From assembly GCA_026182355.1 (NCBI GenBank), contig JAPFBL010000320.1, positions 334,501 through 398,500 of the forward strand: a DNA stretch of 64,000 nucleotides, read 5' to 3'. The DNA is from Hermatobates lingyangjiaoensis. Lineage: Eukaryota > Arthropoda > Insecta > Hemiptera > Hermatobatidae. This document shows, piece by piece, positions 32,448 to 44,394 of the stretch; position 1 is the first letter of the stretch; every line of letters starts with the position of its first letter. The notes below the pieces were generated by a model, which saw only the letters and a program-made list of their open reading frames with translations, searched no databases and was not told where the DNA came from. The position numbers and the translations under genes were made by a program.

Positions 32448-32606
32448 GGGGACCAGATAGCTTAATGGTTAACGTATTAACGTGGTCCTTCCTCGGAGAA
32501 GACGTTAAACCGTCGGTCCCGAGCCTGTACGATGTCAGGTACTCATTAAAGGTCCCTACTCTAAATACATTTGAATTAGCCAAAATATAGGACTCCCAAT
32601 ATAGAA
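32448..32606 (+). mobile_element. SINE variant with internally deleted tRNA head
   Basis: GGGGACCAGATAGCTTAATGG (A-box region) jumps directly to the CCTCGGAGAAGACGTTAAACCG central domain, so the B-box is missing. Ends GGACTCCCA. Copies at 33793-33925, 39947-40105 and 41456-41612 share this deletion and form a subfamily. Confidence 0.7.
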
Positions 32607-33275
32607 TCAAACACTAAGCAGCCTAGCAGTCCAGGTATATTGCACTGACTAAAACGAACTTTTCAAGGCATTGCGGGTGCTCCTAAAAACATAACAGAAA
32701 ACTACCTGAAAAATAACGCGAAAGATGCTGACGGAAAGAAGCACAGTGTTACAGTATTGCAGTGATCACAAAAAAAAAAATCATTTGAATTTGAAGTTCT
32801 CTAAATTGTGTGGTATCACAAAGGACCCAATGTTCGGTCTATGTGTGTTCCCTTGTCGAGCAGCCACTGTAAGGTTACCTACTACCTAGTATAAATTTAT
32901 TCTTTTTTTTTAATTTAAATTTGTATAACATAAATATAACAAGAAGATGACCTAAAAGTAAGTCAAAAACTTGTTAAATTATTCATGGTATTTAAAAAAA
33001 AAATGTTTCTATAATATTTAAAATTAAGTTATATAAGTTAAAAATACATATCCTAGAACCTAGTTTGATGTAATCGACCCCTCATCTTTGGATTACAGTG
33101 AAATGTTCAGCGATAGTGCATTTTGAATATCTCTAGCCAATTTAATATGGATATTAGAGCCAATCAAGCGTATGGTAATAGGCAAATTGGAGGCAACCAG
33201 CAAAATATTAGCCAATGCACGAACTGCTACAAAATTCAATAATACCTGTCTAACAGATTTTCTTACTACTTTACA

Positions 33276-33276
33276 T

Positions 33277-33310
<34 letters not shown>

Positions 33311-33315
33311 ATATA
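33276..33315. repeat. (TA)n microsatellite
   Basis: Copy 2 equivalent at 40785-40830 is longer, a length difference between the duplicates. Confidence 0.9.
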
Positions 33316-33449
33316 AAAATTATAATCAACAATAACTCTTGATATAATATATGAATTAAACACTACAATAAACAAATATATATTAATTAATATGCTCTAA
33401 GGCCTTTCGTTACAACATTATCAGAGAGCTAAATGAAAGAAACAAAAAA

Positions 33450-33740
33450 TATAATAACAAGTTAACCTGGTTGATTGAAGTCTTCAAGTTTTTTTTACTC
33501 TTTCTTACTGTACTCCATTGTTTCCCCAAACATCCCTTTCTGGACATTAGTCCTTTCCTGTGTTTTCACCCTTTTAAAATACCACTCTTCTCTCCCACCC
33601 ACTCTTCTCAACTCCTCACCAAATGTTTTCTGCATATAGTGTTTCAGTTGGGTTTTTGACTCTGACGAAGACCGCTCGTTACGGTTGAAAGATCCTAGTC
33701 TTGTTTCCCATTTCTTATTGTGGTTTGATCATTGATATAT
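33450..33740 (+). mobile_element. Long GATC-type pLTR, duplication copy 1
   Basis: Pyrimidine-rich leader then the motif at 33658-33700, where stem III reads GATCCT (U16.1 lost). The copy 2 motif at 41171-41213 still has GATCTT, so the change postdates the duplication or arose within it. Confidence 0.7.
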
Positions 33741-33792
33741 ATATATATTCTATTTTAGTCAGTAAGCTTGCAATTAGTAAATAGTATAATTC

Positions 33793-33925
33793 GGGGACCA
33801 GATAGCTTAATGGTTAACGTATTAACGTGGTCCTTCCTCGGAGAGGACGTTAAGCCGTCGGTCCCGAGCCTGTACGATGTCAGGTACTCGTTAAAGGTCC
33901 CTACTCTAAATACACTTGAATTAGC
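33793..33925 (+). mobile_element. SINE variant, second copy in duplicate 1
   Basis: Same B-box-less subfamily as 32448-32606. It starts GGGGACCAGATAG and ends near the (TA)n. Confidence 0.65.
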
Positions 33926-34726
33926 CAAGAAATATATATATATATATGTATTGTATATTATATTTGGACATAAACAATTTAAGAATTATGTTTATAAGGG
34001 TATTTAATGGATACACTATCATAAAGGTCTCTTTGTAACAATGTTGACGGCTATTGCCTGTTTCCTCATTTAAAACATTTTGGAATAAAGTTTGATCAAT
34101 TTTAATAGTAGTTAAAAAAAGAAATAAAAGTGTTGTAATAACTTCAAGTTTTTGTAACTTTATTCGAATCAAAGATATAATCATATGCATGTTAGTAATT
34201 AATGGCAAATTTGCATGCGATGTGATTATTAAAGCTTGAGTTATTATCATTGTAGGAGCCAAATAGAGGAAAATTATAGATTAAGTGTTGTTCCTTCAAT
34301 TTTGCATATTTTAATTATCAAACAGATAAACCAGTTGATCGGTTTATCAACTTTTAGACACATTATAAAAGTCTTTTCTTGTTTTATGGCAACTTGTATG
34401 AAGACTTGTATGAAAGTTAGAAAATAAGAACTTTTTTTTTTTAAAAAAAAGGAGTTTTTATTGTTTTTATAAATACTGTTTTTTATTATTTTTATTCTGT
34501 TAACATATTGGGAGTAGTGTAATTATAAACGTAGTTACATGAAATGCAAGGGGTTTTTGTGAGGAATATGGTTGGTGTCATTGCTAGGGAAGGAAATGAG
34601 AAAAAATGGGAGAACGTTTGATGACAGGTAAGGCATCCGCGACATTCACATTGAACCAGTTCTGAAAGGCTTTGGAGAAGAGTTATGTGAAAAGACATAT
34701 CTGAGATTAGCAGGTTTGCTGTAGGA

Positions 34727-34955
34727 CAGAGATTCCCAAAGTGTGATTCCGCAGAACCCAGGGATTCCTTAACGGAATGTCTGGGGTTCCGCAAAAAACA
34801 ATTAGAGAAAAAAAAATCTCCTATTTTTTTTTTTTAGTGGACATGAATTTATTCTGTGTTTCTTGTGAATCATGAAACCGAATAATACTTATATACACAA
34901 GTAGAAATTGCTAAAATTTTATTCATATCAACCAAAAATACTTTTTGGTATTTGT
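34727..34955. mobile_element. Probable hAT MITE left part, truncated
   Basis: Starts CAGAGATTCCCAAAGTGTG, a hAT-like terminus, with inverted GGTTCCGC/GCGGAACC-like inner repeats. No right end found before the SINE. Copy 2 at 42439-42665. Confidence 0.4.
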
Positions 34956-34956
34956 C

Positions 34957-35288
34957 CTAGGTTAGGTTAGGTTAGGTTGCAGTGGCAGTCCCACATGGGA
35001 ACACACGTAGGCCGAGCATTGGCCCTTTGTGATACCATACAATGAAGATTGCTCCTATAGTGGGAGTCCTAAATTTTGCCTAACTCAAGTGTATTTAGAG
35101 TAGGGATCTTTAACGAGTGCCTGACATTGTACAGGCTCGGGACCGACGGTTTTAACGTCCTTCTCCGAGGGATGACGCGCTCAGATTTATTCACCTCCCG
35201 CGTGAATAAATCGAGGGCCAGGTGAGGATCGAACCCCGGTCCTATCAGTTCAGAGGTGAGTACGTAACCACTGAGCTAGCCTGGCCCC
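34957..35288 (-). mobile_element. tRNA-derived SINE with (AACCT)n tail
   Basis: Minus strand: tRNA-like head GGGGCCAGGCTAGCTCAGTGG (A box) and GGTTCGATCC (B box), central domain GGACGTTAAA..CGTTAAAGATCCC, tail (AACCT)n at the left edge. Pol III promoter boxes are intact. Same family as 51053-51381 and 54379-54707. Copy 2 at 42666-43000. Confidence 0.85.
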
Positions 35289-35756
35289 TAATATCAATCC
35301 TAAATGAAAAAATAGTAATTCAGCTAAGAGCAGTGACTGATCTTAGCAATGTTGCTATTGTTTTTGTTGTTGTTGCTGTATTAAATTCTGTATTAATAAC
35401 ATAATGTTAGGCCATTTTCTGCTCTAACAAGTTGTTAGTGACTTTTATTTTTTGAAGACAAACTAGAATGATTGACTTGGATGGTAAGAGCTATATACAC
35501 AATGAGTTCTCATATACTATTAACGTGAATTATTAAATATATTGGTACACAACATTAAAGCAGTTAACCAAGTAACTTAAAGTAAATATATAGTTATTAA
35601 ATATGGATTCAATAAAATAAAAAAGACGATACAACCGAAATCAATAAAACAAAGGAAATATATATACTCTAAAAGTCTTGTGTAACCAGTGCATTCATTC
35701 ACTATATTTTTTTTGTAATGGCTTAAACCTTAACCTACAAATATTTATAACTTTTT

Positions 35757-35880
35757 TTTAACATATTTATTTAAATATACAACTACGCATATGTTGCTTA
35801 ATAAGCATATGCAGTATGAGTAATATAAATAACTTTGACAAACATGAGCAAAGATTGAAACCCACTAGCTTATAACTAAC
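35757..35880 (-). mobile_element. Jockey-like LINE 3' UTR fragment
   Basis: Antisense match to the 3' UTR at 11720-11835 (TTTCAATCTTTGCTCATG, CATATGCTTATTAAG, TAAATAAATATGTT). Copy 2 at 43718-43843. Confidence 0.7.
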
Positions 35881-36429
35881 GGTGACTTTTACTCAGTACA
35901 ATGCGATTGGAATTTAGTTTCTATTATTCATAATTGAATTCCATATTTGAAATAGAAGTTCTCCTTAAAGACATTTTAAATGCCTTTACAAAAATTCGCA
36001 AATATGGGTCTAAGAGATAAGTTCAATTTGAGTTTCTCGAAAAGCTAAAGGGGGCTGAAAAACTTTGCAAATTGCCTTACCCTGGGCTCATCTGAACGAG
36101 TTTCTCTTCATCAGGGAGTACGTCTCGCCAGACGTCTGTCTCTATTTTAACTTCCAATTCGCTTTATCACTCTTCTTTAAAAATGTGTAATATATTATAC
36201 TTAATCTTTTTTAAAAAAAAAGTATATGAGGTAATTTTAAAAACTAATTTCAATTTTTAATTATATATAAAAAATTAATGTTTATTTTTTCATCGTTGAA
36301 TAAAAATATATCGATATTAATTTGTTTTATAAAAGTATACAAGTACTTGTTTGGGACAACTAACATCACAAACACGGAAACCCACTTCGACCCATCATTT
36401 TTCAAGTGACCACTCCGACCTACCAGTTA

Positions 36430-37000
36430 GCCAACTAACTTAATAGAATAAATCAGCCTGTATACCAGCGAAATAAATGCTACTGATGAGTTTTTAGATA
36501 TAATCAAGGGAATCAAATCAAAAGGAACAATATATCTTTAGACTTAGAGACATTATTTACAAATGTTTCAGTTAAAGAAACTATATGTAATTACTTCTAT
36601 TTTAACAGTAATGTACCACCAGTCATAAAAAAAAGACGAGTTCAATAAGTTATAAGCATGCTTAATAAAAAAAACCGTTTACCCACATTAATGGATTAAT
36701 TTACGTAAAAATAGATGGAGTTGCTTTGGGTTCACTTTTGCCTACTATTACGTGTGTCACCTAAAAAAAAAATAAGATAACGAACAAAAGAGATGATGTC
36801 AAAACCTACCATCTACTGCCGATATGCAAGACGACTGTCTTGTTATATCAAGAGACACAAACCAAATGGATGAACTCAGAAATGCATTTGGAGAAGACGT
36901 ATGTTTGAAGTTTACAATAGAAAAAGCAATAGACATCAAAATCAACTTTTTTGTTGTCAATATTAAAGAACGAGTTCCATAAAAAAAAATCTCGAATGCT
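36430..37000 (+). pseudogene. PLE reverse transcriptase remnant, copy 1
   Basis: Broken plus-strand frames give NATDEFLDIIKGIKSKGTI, DLETLFTNVSVKETI, PPVIKK, IYVKIDGVALGS and then RYA-DDCLVISRDTNQMDE followed by LKFTIEKA. These correspond in order to PLE/TERT-like RT motifs: the LFTNVP.(D/K)ETI block, the DG..MGSPL block and the catalytic YADD. A 1-nt insertion splits YA from DD, and stops occur elsewhere. The minus-strand ORFs here are shadows. Non-functional. Shared with 44395-44965. Confidence 0.75.
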
Positions 37001-37624
37001 CTCATCGACTTTAATTTTACCAGCCTTACCTGATAAAAAGGTAAGGCTGATAAAAAAAAAATCTAAACTTAAGGATTTAAGAAAGGCTTGAATATATCCT
37101 GCCACCTCAATACCCTCAACGTCACGAATATGGTGCAATTAAAGCCTTCATATACAAAACATACAAGATCGCATCAAACTAGAAAATAATGAACTGAAAT
37201 ATTAATAGAACAAAAGAAGAGTTTGTTAGTTACGGTTTTGTTGTTTAAAGTTGTCCCCTAGAGAAGTTCTCTATCCATCCCGCCAACTAATGCCATGCTG
37301 ACGGTTCACTTTGTCAAGCCAAAACGGTTCAAACCAAAAAAACAGTAAGTGTGCTAATCTGTAGTGTATTAGTGACATAATTAAATATAATCAAACACCA
37401 TAGAGTGGTAAATTATTACCATTAAATTAAATCATTTAAGTTAAATGAAAATATATATCAAAAAAGTCTTCAAATTTCACTTGAAAAAAAGATGAGTCAC
37501 TCATGAAAAACATGAGTGTTTATTTTAATTACATATAAGAACGTAAATCATAACAATTAGTTAATTTTTAATTGATTAAATTATCTTTCAGATTCAGAAA
37601 AAGCAAATAGTAATCTTGACATGA

Positions 37625-37819
37625 GTGAAAAGAAAATTATTATTGAAAAGTTTTTTGGAATTATTTATTGTTAAAGTTATTGCTAAAAGCAAGTTTATTG
37701 TATTGTTGAGAATTGCAAGTGTTTCCTTTGCTGAAAGAAGTCTTCTGATGGGACATAAGAAACAAAGGTCACGTATCAGCCATAAGAATGGGCCCATTTC
37801 AGACCCCATGAATCGATAA
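37625..37819 (+). pseudogene. Possible hAT transposase fragment, copy 2
   Basis: Same frame as 28777-28971 with VLLRIASVSFAERSLL. See that entry for the weakness of the call. Confidence 0.3.
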
Positions 37820-38261
37820 GGTCTTTTTTTATTGTAATAGTCCGTCGACTTTTCCATTTCAATGCTTAACTCTTTATTGTCAATATCCAATTCCAATAGA
37901 GTATTTTCATAATTACCCAGGAATAACAATTTTCTATTAAACAGACAACAACACTTTATCATTAAGTTCTATAATTAAGTCTTATAATTAAGTCTTATAA
38001 TTAAGGTATGTCATTAATTCCTTTCTGATATAAAATTTTTCGATTGCATGATTAAAAATTATCTGATAAGAAGTTATCATATATTTATAAAAAGATTTCA
38101 CATAAACACGTGAACTAACAATCAATGATCAAACCAGAATATGAAATGGGAAAACAAGACTAAAATCTTTCAACTGTAACAATCAGTCTTTGTCAGAGTC
38201 AAAAACCCAACTGAGTTGGTATATATATATCATATTGATATATATATATATATATATATAT

Positions 38262-38500
38262 ATCAAAAGCACACACTTAGAGTCTTTAATTTTCGGTTTG
38301 AACCGTCTTCAGGAGAGATAAGAGAGGGAAACCAAGAGCACTGGTTCAGAGACGGTCGGAGACGCTTCTCTGGTTGGTCTCCAACCGTCTCTGGACCAGT
38401 GCGCTTGGTTTCCCTCTCTTATCTCTCCTGAAGATAGTTCAAACCGAAAATTAAAGACTGTAAGTGTGAGCTTTTGATTTCCCTATGTTTCTTTTTCTAC
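38262..38500. mobile_element. Palindromic PLE pLTR, AU family C, copy 2
   Basis: Equivalent of 29465-29700 but with a more complete central palindrome (GAGACGG/CCGTCTC). Minus motif at 38281-38317 keeps CUGAAGA, GGUU/AACC and GAAA. Plus motif at 38421-38460 has CTGAAGATAG. Confidence 0.7.
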
Positions 38501-39946
38501 ATTGAATTATATATATATATATATGGGCAGCAAATCTTCAACATGTTGAATTAAAAACATGTTGCATTAACGACTTTTTTGCTGACAATTCCAACCTGAG
38601 GATGACTATTGTATAGTCGGAAGCTTGTGAGTTAATAAATTAGTTTTCGTTTAACTAGTTGTGTTATGTTAATCTGAAGAATATGTTAATATAATGTTAA
38701 CATTATAATAATGTTAATTATTATAATGTTATAATGTTAATATAATATGTGGAGATTATTTTATTAGCTTTTTACGATATACCTACTAATTAATATCGTT
38801 CTGTTAACAGACGAATGTTATGAGTATTAACAATTGAAACATTCTAAGGTTATGATGATAACTACTAGATGAATAAATAGAGACAAATAAGGAAATACAT
38901 TTTGAACTCTCTCCCAAAATGGCGATAGAGAAGCTCTGAATTCTTGCGATATAAATGTAATCTTCCGCAGCTCCTTCCCAAGTATTATGTGAATTCAATA
39001 ATAATATATTTTAGACACTCACACTGATAGTCAATAACTGAAACCAAAGTATATTTCTTTCCATTTTTACAGGGTACTTTCTACTGATAAAAGCACTTTT
39101 GTCAATGCTTTTTATGTTAGTTTATATAAAAAACTATTAGTATAGATTCTAACGTAGTGCAATCAGTTATTATGTGGTATTTACTCATTCTAGGGTAAAA
39201 AGCTAATGAAATGGTCTCCACATATAAAAATTTAATAGTATAAACTACGTGGTCGAAATGTGGAGACCATTTCATTAGCTTTTTACCCTACTGTTAGTAT
39301 AGAAATGATTCCATTTATACTATCTGGCATTCAGAACATGATTACTCGGAATATTGGATATGAGTATTAAAAATATTAGGAAATAGGAAATGCTGTTTGA
39401 AACTTAGTAAGTCAGAACAGGCATGAATGACAACAAGAAAGGCACTGCGTCTTTCGAATCGAAAACCGTGACTCTATGGAGTTTCAATGTTGTCATGTAA
39501 TATACCAATAGACATGCCAAACTGGAAACTGAGCATCCCAGCAGTTGAGATATATTGACTGACTAGAACGAATTTTTCAAAGATATTGTAAAAAACCTAA
39601 TGTAATTAGGTTACAATACCTTAGGTTACAATACCTAATGTATTGTAAAACCTAAAAAACATAATGAAGTGTACCACGGGCTGAAAATAACGCGAAAGAT
39701 ACTGACGGAAGGAACCACAGTGTTACAGTATTGCAGTGATCACAAAAAAAATTCATTTGAATTTGAAGTTGCCTAAATTTACATTCAGAATAGTGACTTC
39801 ACTATAGTACCTAGTTGTAAGAACTTAGACTGACTTGAGAGAGGTAAAACAGCCTAAGCAAGTCATAGTTTAATGCGCTCTTCCACCTTAACCTGACCTT
39901 CCTATTTCTATTTTGGTCAGTAAGCTTGCAATTAGTAACTAGTATA

Positions 39947-40105
39947 ATTCGGGGACCAGATAGCTTAATGGTTAACGTATTAACGTGGTCCTTCCTCGGA
40001 GAAGATGTTAAACCGTCGGTCCCGAGCCTGTACGATGTCAGGTACTCGTTAAAGATCCCTACTCTAAATACACTTGAATTAGCCAAAATATAGGACTCCC
40101 AATAT
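39947..40105 (+). mobile_element. SINE variant, B-box-less, copy 2
   Basis: Duplicate of 32448-32606. Confidence 0.7.
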
Positions 40106-40791
40106 AGCATCAATCACCAAGCAGCCTAGCAGTCCAGGTATATTGCACTGACTAAAACGAATTTTTCAAGGCATTGCGGGTGCTCCTAAAAACATAAGAG
40201 AAGACTATCTGAAAAATAACGCGAAAGATGCTGGCGGAAAGAAGCACAGTGTTACAGTATTGCAGTGATCACAAAAAAAAATCATTTGAATTTGAAGTTC
40301 TCTAAATTGTGTGGTATCACAAAGGACCCAATGTTCAGTCTATGTGTGTTCCCTTGTCGGGCAGCCACTGTAAAGTTACCTACTACCTAGTATAAAATTA
40401 TTCTTATTTTTTTCAATTTAGATTTGTATAACATAAATATAACAAGAAGATGACCTAAAAGTAAGTCAAAAACTTGTTAAATTATTCATGGTATTTAAAA
40501 AAAAATTTCTATAATATTTAAAATTAAGTTATATAAGTTAAAAATACATATCCTAGAACCTAGTTTGATGTAATCGACCCCTCATCTTTGGATTACAGTG
40601 AAATGTTCAGCGATAGTGCATTTTGAATATCTCTAGCCAATTTAATATGGATATTAGAGCCAATCAAGCGTAAGGTAATAGGCAAATTGGAGGCAACCAG
40701 CAAAATATTAGCCAATGCACAAACTGCTACAAAATTCAATAATATCTGTCTAACAGATTTTCTTACTACTTTACACTTAAATATATATATA

Positions 40792-40833
<42 letters not shown>

Positions 40834-40959
40834 TATAATCAACAATAACTCTTGATATAATATATGAATTAAACACTACAATAAACAAATATATATTAAT
40901 TAATATGATCTAAGGCCTTTCGTTACAACATCATCGGAGAGCTAAATGAAAGAAACAAA

Positions 40960-41250
40960 AACTATAATAACTAGTTAACCTGGTTGATTGAAGTCTTCAA
41001 GTTTTTTTTACTCTTTCTTACTGTACTCCTTTGTTTCCCCAAACATCCCTTTCTGGACATTAGTCCTTTCCTGTGTTTTCACCCTTTTAAAATACCACTC
41101 TTCCCTCTCACCCACTCTTCTCAACCCCTCACCAAATGTTTTCTGCATATAGTGTTTCAGTTGGGTTTTTGACTCTGACGAAGACCGCTCGTTACGGTTG
41201 AAAGATCTTAGTCTTGTTTTCCCATTTCTTATTGTGGTTGGTCATGGATA
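40960..41250 (+). mobile_element. Long GATC-type pLTR, copy 2, intact motif
   Basis: Leader as in 33450-33740. Motif 41171-41213: GACT, CTGACGA, A, GACCG/CGGTT, GAAA, GATC, TT, AGTC, all consensus. Confidence 0.75.
41171..41213 (+). ncRNA. Hammerhead motif (GATC type), consensus
   Basis: All core positions and both 4-bp stem I strands match the family consensus. The loop of stem II reads CTCGTTA. Confidence 0.75.
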
Positions 41251-41264
41251 TATATATATATAAT

Positions 41265-41400
41265 ATATATACACTTTAACACAGAGAAAAGAACACAGAA
41301 AGACACACAGAACTCATATTTCGACATCCGTCGTCATCGGGAAGAAGTGCGAAGTACTCGCGTTGAGAAGCAAACTGCTACTATATATGTATACTATACT
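41265..41400 (-). mobile_element. UA family A single arm, only in duplicate 2
   Basis: ACTTTAACACAGAGAAAAG...GCAAACTGCTACTA lies between (TA)n tracts. Copy 1 has uninterrupted (TA)n at the homologous place (33736-33750). The HHR box is partly lost (CGATATTTCG reduced to CATATTTCG). Confidence 0.8.
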
Positions 41401-41455
41401 ATATATATATTCTATTTTAGTCAGTAAGCTTGCAATTAGTAAATAGTATAATTCG

Positions 41456-41612
41456 GGGACCAGATAGCTTAATGGTTAACGTATTAACGTGGTCCTTCCT
41501 CGGAGAAGACGTTAAACCGTCGGTCCCGAGCCTGTACGATGTCAGGTACTCGTTAAAGGTCCCTACTCCAAACACACTTGAATTAGCCAAAATATAGGAC
41601 TCCCAATATTAG
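41456..41612 (+). mobile_element. SINE variant, second copy in duplicate 2
   Basis: Equivalent of 33793-33925, but extends further (to GGACTCCCAATATTAG). Confidence 0.65.
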
Positions 41613-42665
41613 TCAAGAAATATATATATATATATATGAAAGCAGATGAATCACAATCACAATATATATATATATATGCATTGTATATTATATTTGGACA
41701 TAAACAATTTAAGAAGTATGTTTATAAGGGTATTTAATGGATGCAATATCATAAAGGTCTCTTTGTAACAATGTTGACGGCTATTGCCTGTTTCCTCATT
41801 TAAAACATTTTGGAATAAAGTTTGATCAATTTTAATAGTAGTTAAAAAAAGAAATAAAAGTGTTGTAATAACTTCAAGTTTTTGTAACTTTATTCGAATC
41901 AAAGATATAATCATATGCATGTTAGTAATTAATGGCAAATTTGCATGCGATGTGATTATTAAAGCTTGAGTTATTATCATTGTAGGAGCCAAATAGAGGA
42001 AAATTATAGATTAAGTGTTGTTCCTTCAATTTTGCATATTTTAATTATCAAACAGATAAACCAGTTGATCGGTTTATCAACTTTTAGACACATTATAAAA
42101 GTCTTTTCTTGTTTTATGGCAACTTGTATGAAGACTTGTATGAAAGTTAGAAAATACGGACTTTTTTTTAAAAAAAAATAGTTTTTATTGTTTTTATTTA
42201 GTTTTGATAACTTAACATATTGGGAGTAGTATAATTATAAACGCAGTTATATGAAATGCAAGGGGTTTTTGTAAGGAATATGGTTGGTGTCATTGCTAGG
42301 GAAGGAAAAGAGAAAAAAATGGGAGAACGTTTGATGACAGGTAAGGCATCCGCGACATTCACATTGAACCAGTTCTGAAAGGCTTTGGAGAAGAGTTATG
42401 TGAAAAGACAGATCTGAGATTAGCAGGTTTGCTGTAGGACAGAGATTCCCAAAGTGTGTTCCGCAGAACCCAGGGATTCCTTAACGGAATGTCTGGGGTT
42501 CCGCGAAAAAGAATTGGAGAAAAAAATTTCCTATTTTTTTTTCTTTAGTGGACATTAATTTATTCTGTGTTTCTTGTGAATCATGAAACCGAATAATACT
42601 TATATACACAAGTAGAAATGGCTAAAATTTTATTCATATCAACCAAAAATACTTTTTGGTATTTG

Positions 42666-43000
42666 TCCTAGGTTAGGTTAGGTTAGGTTGCAGTGGCAGT
42701 CTCACATGGGAACACACGTAGGCCGAGCATTGGCCCTTTGTGATACCACACAATGAAGATTGATCCTATAGTGGGAGTCCTAAATTTTGCCTAACTCAAG
42801 TGTATTTAGAGTAGGGATCTTTAACGAGTACCTGACATTGTACAGGCTCGGGACCGACGGTTTTAACGTCCTTCTCCGAGGGATGATGCGCTCAGATTTA
42901 TTCACCTCCCGCGTGAATAAATCGAGGGCCAGGTGAGGATCGAACCCCGGTCCTATCAGTTCAGAGGCGAGCACGTAACCACTGAGCTAGCCTGGCCCCT
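42666..43000 (-). mobile_element. tRNA-derived SINE, duplicate 2
   Basis: Equivalent of 34957-35288, with A and B boxes present. Confidence 0.85.
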
Positions 43001-43717
43001 AATATCAATCCTAAATGAAAAAATAGTAATTCAGCTAAGAGCAGTGACTAATCTTAGCATATATTAAGGTTGCTATTATTTTTTTGTTGTTGCTGTATTA
43101 AATTCTGTATTAATAACATAATGTTAGGCCATTTTCTGCTCTAAGAAGTTGTTAGTGACTTTTATTTGTTGAAGACAAACTAGAATGATTGACTTGGATG
43201 GTAAGAGCTATATACACAATGAGTTCTCATATACTATTAACGTGAATTATTAAATATATTGGTAGACAACATTAAAGAAGTTAACCAAGTAACTTATTAT
43301 TATAACCAGTAGATAATTTATTAGTATAAAAAGTATAGTTAACTTCCAATTAACAGGTCTTAAATAAGATAAATTAATAATAAAAATAACAATTTCAATA
43401 GTAACAGCAATAACAATTTCAGTAATCTTAATAATATTGTGCTCCACAATTTCAAAAAAAGAAATGAATAGACGAGACAAATCTAATTTTTTAAATATAA
43501 GTAAATATATTTACTATATATTTACTTATATTTACTATATAAGTAAATATATAGTTATTAAATATGGATGCAATAAAATAAAAAAGACGACACAACCGAA
43601 ATCAATAAAACAAAGCAAATATAGGTACTCTAAAAGTCTTGTGTAACCAGTGCATTCATTCACTATATTTTTTTTGTAATGGCTTAAACCTTAACCTACA
43701 AATATTTATAACTTTTT

Positions 43718-43843
43718 TTTAACATATTTATTTAAATATACAACTACGCATATGTTGCTTAATAAGCATATGCAGTATGAGTAATATAAATAACTTTGAC
43801 AAACATGAGCAAAGATTGAAACCCACTAGCTTATAACTAACGG
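43718..43843 (-). mobile_element. Jockey-like LINE 3' UTR fragment, duplicate 2
   Basis: Equivalent of 35757-35880, nearly identical. Confidence 0.7.
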
Positions 43844-44394
43844 TGACTTTTACTCAGTACAATGCGATTGGAATTTAGTTTCTATTATTCATAATTGAAT
43901 TCCATATTTGAAATAGAAGTTCTCCTTAAAGACATTTTAAATGCCTTTACAAAATTCGCAAATATGGCTCTAAGAGATAAGTTCAATTTGAGTTTCTCGA
44001 AGAGCTAAAGGGGGCTGAAAAACTTTGCAAATTGCCTTACCCTGGGCTCATCTGAACGAGTTTCTCTTCATCAGGGAGTACGTCTCGCCAGACGTCTGTC
44101 TCTATTTTAACTTCCAATTCGCTTTATCACTCTTCTTTAAAAATGTGTAATATATTATACTTAATCTTTTTAAAAAAAAAAGTATATGAGGTAATTTTAA
44201 AAACTAATTTCAATTTTTAATTATATATAAAAAATTAATGTTTATTTTTTCATCGTTGAATAAAAATATATCGATATTAATTTGTTTTATAAAAGTATAC
44301 AAGTACTTGTTTGGGACAACTAACATCACAAACACGGAAACCCTCTTCGACCCATCATTTCTCAAGTGACCACTCCGACCTACCAGTTAGCCAA

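Larger units (their letters stand above)
28410..37240. repeat. Tandem segmental duplication, copy 1 (~8.8 kb)
   Basis: Collinear with 37263-45183. Both copies share the same order: hAT-like remnant, GATC-type arm, AU-type palindrome, SINE-like pieces, pLTR, LINE tail and PLE RT. Identity looks very high over long stretches (e.g. 34020-34390 against 41750-42120). Copy 1 retains about 1.36 kb (29.9-31.25 kb) that copy 2 lacks. Confidence 0.95.

Noticed and set aside
32308..32610. 100-aa minus ORF, also at 39811-40113
   Set aside because: Antisense to the SINE variant and conserved only because the segment is duplicated.
37594..37962. 122-aa minus-strand ORF
   Set aside because: Hydrophobic ORF antisense to the better-motivated hAT-like frame. 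The duplicate at 28677-28961 is shorter and broken.
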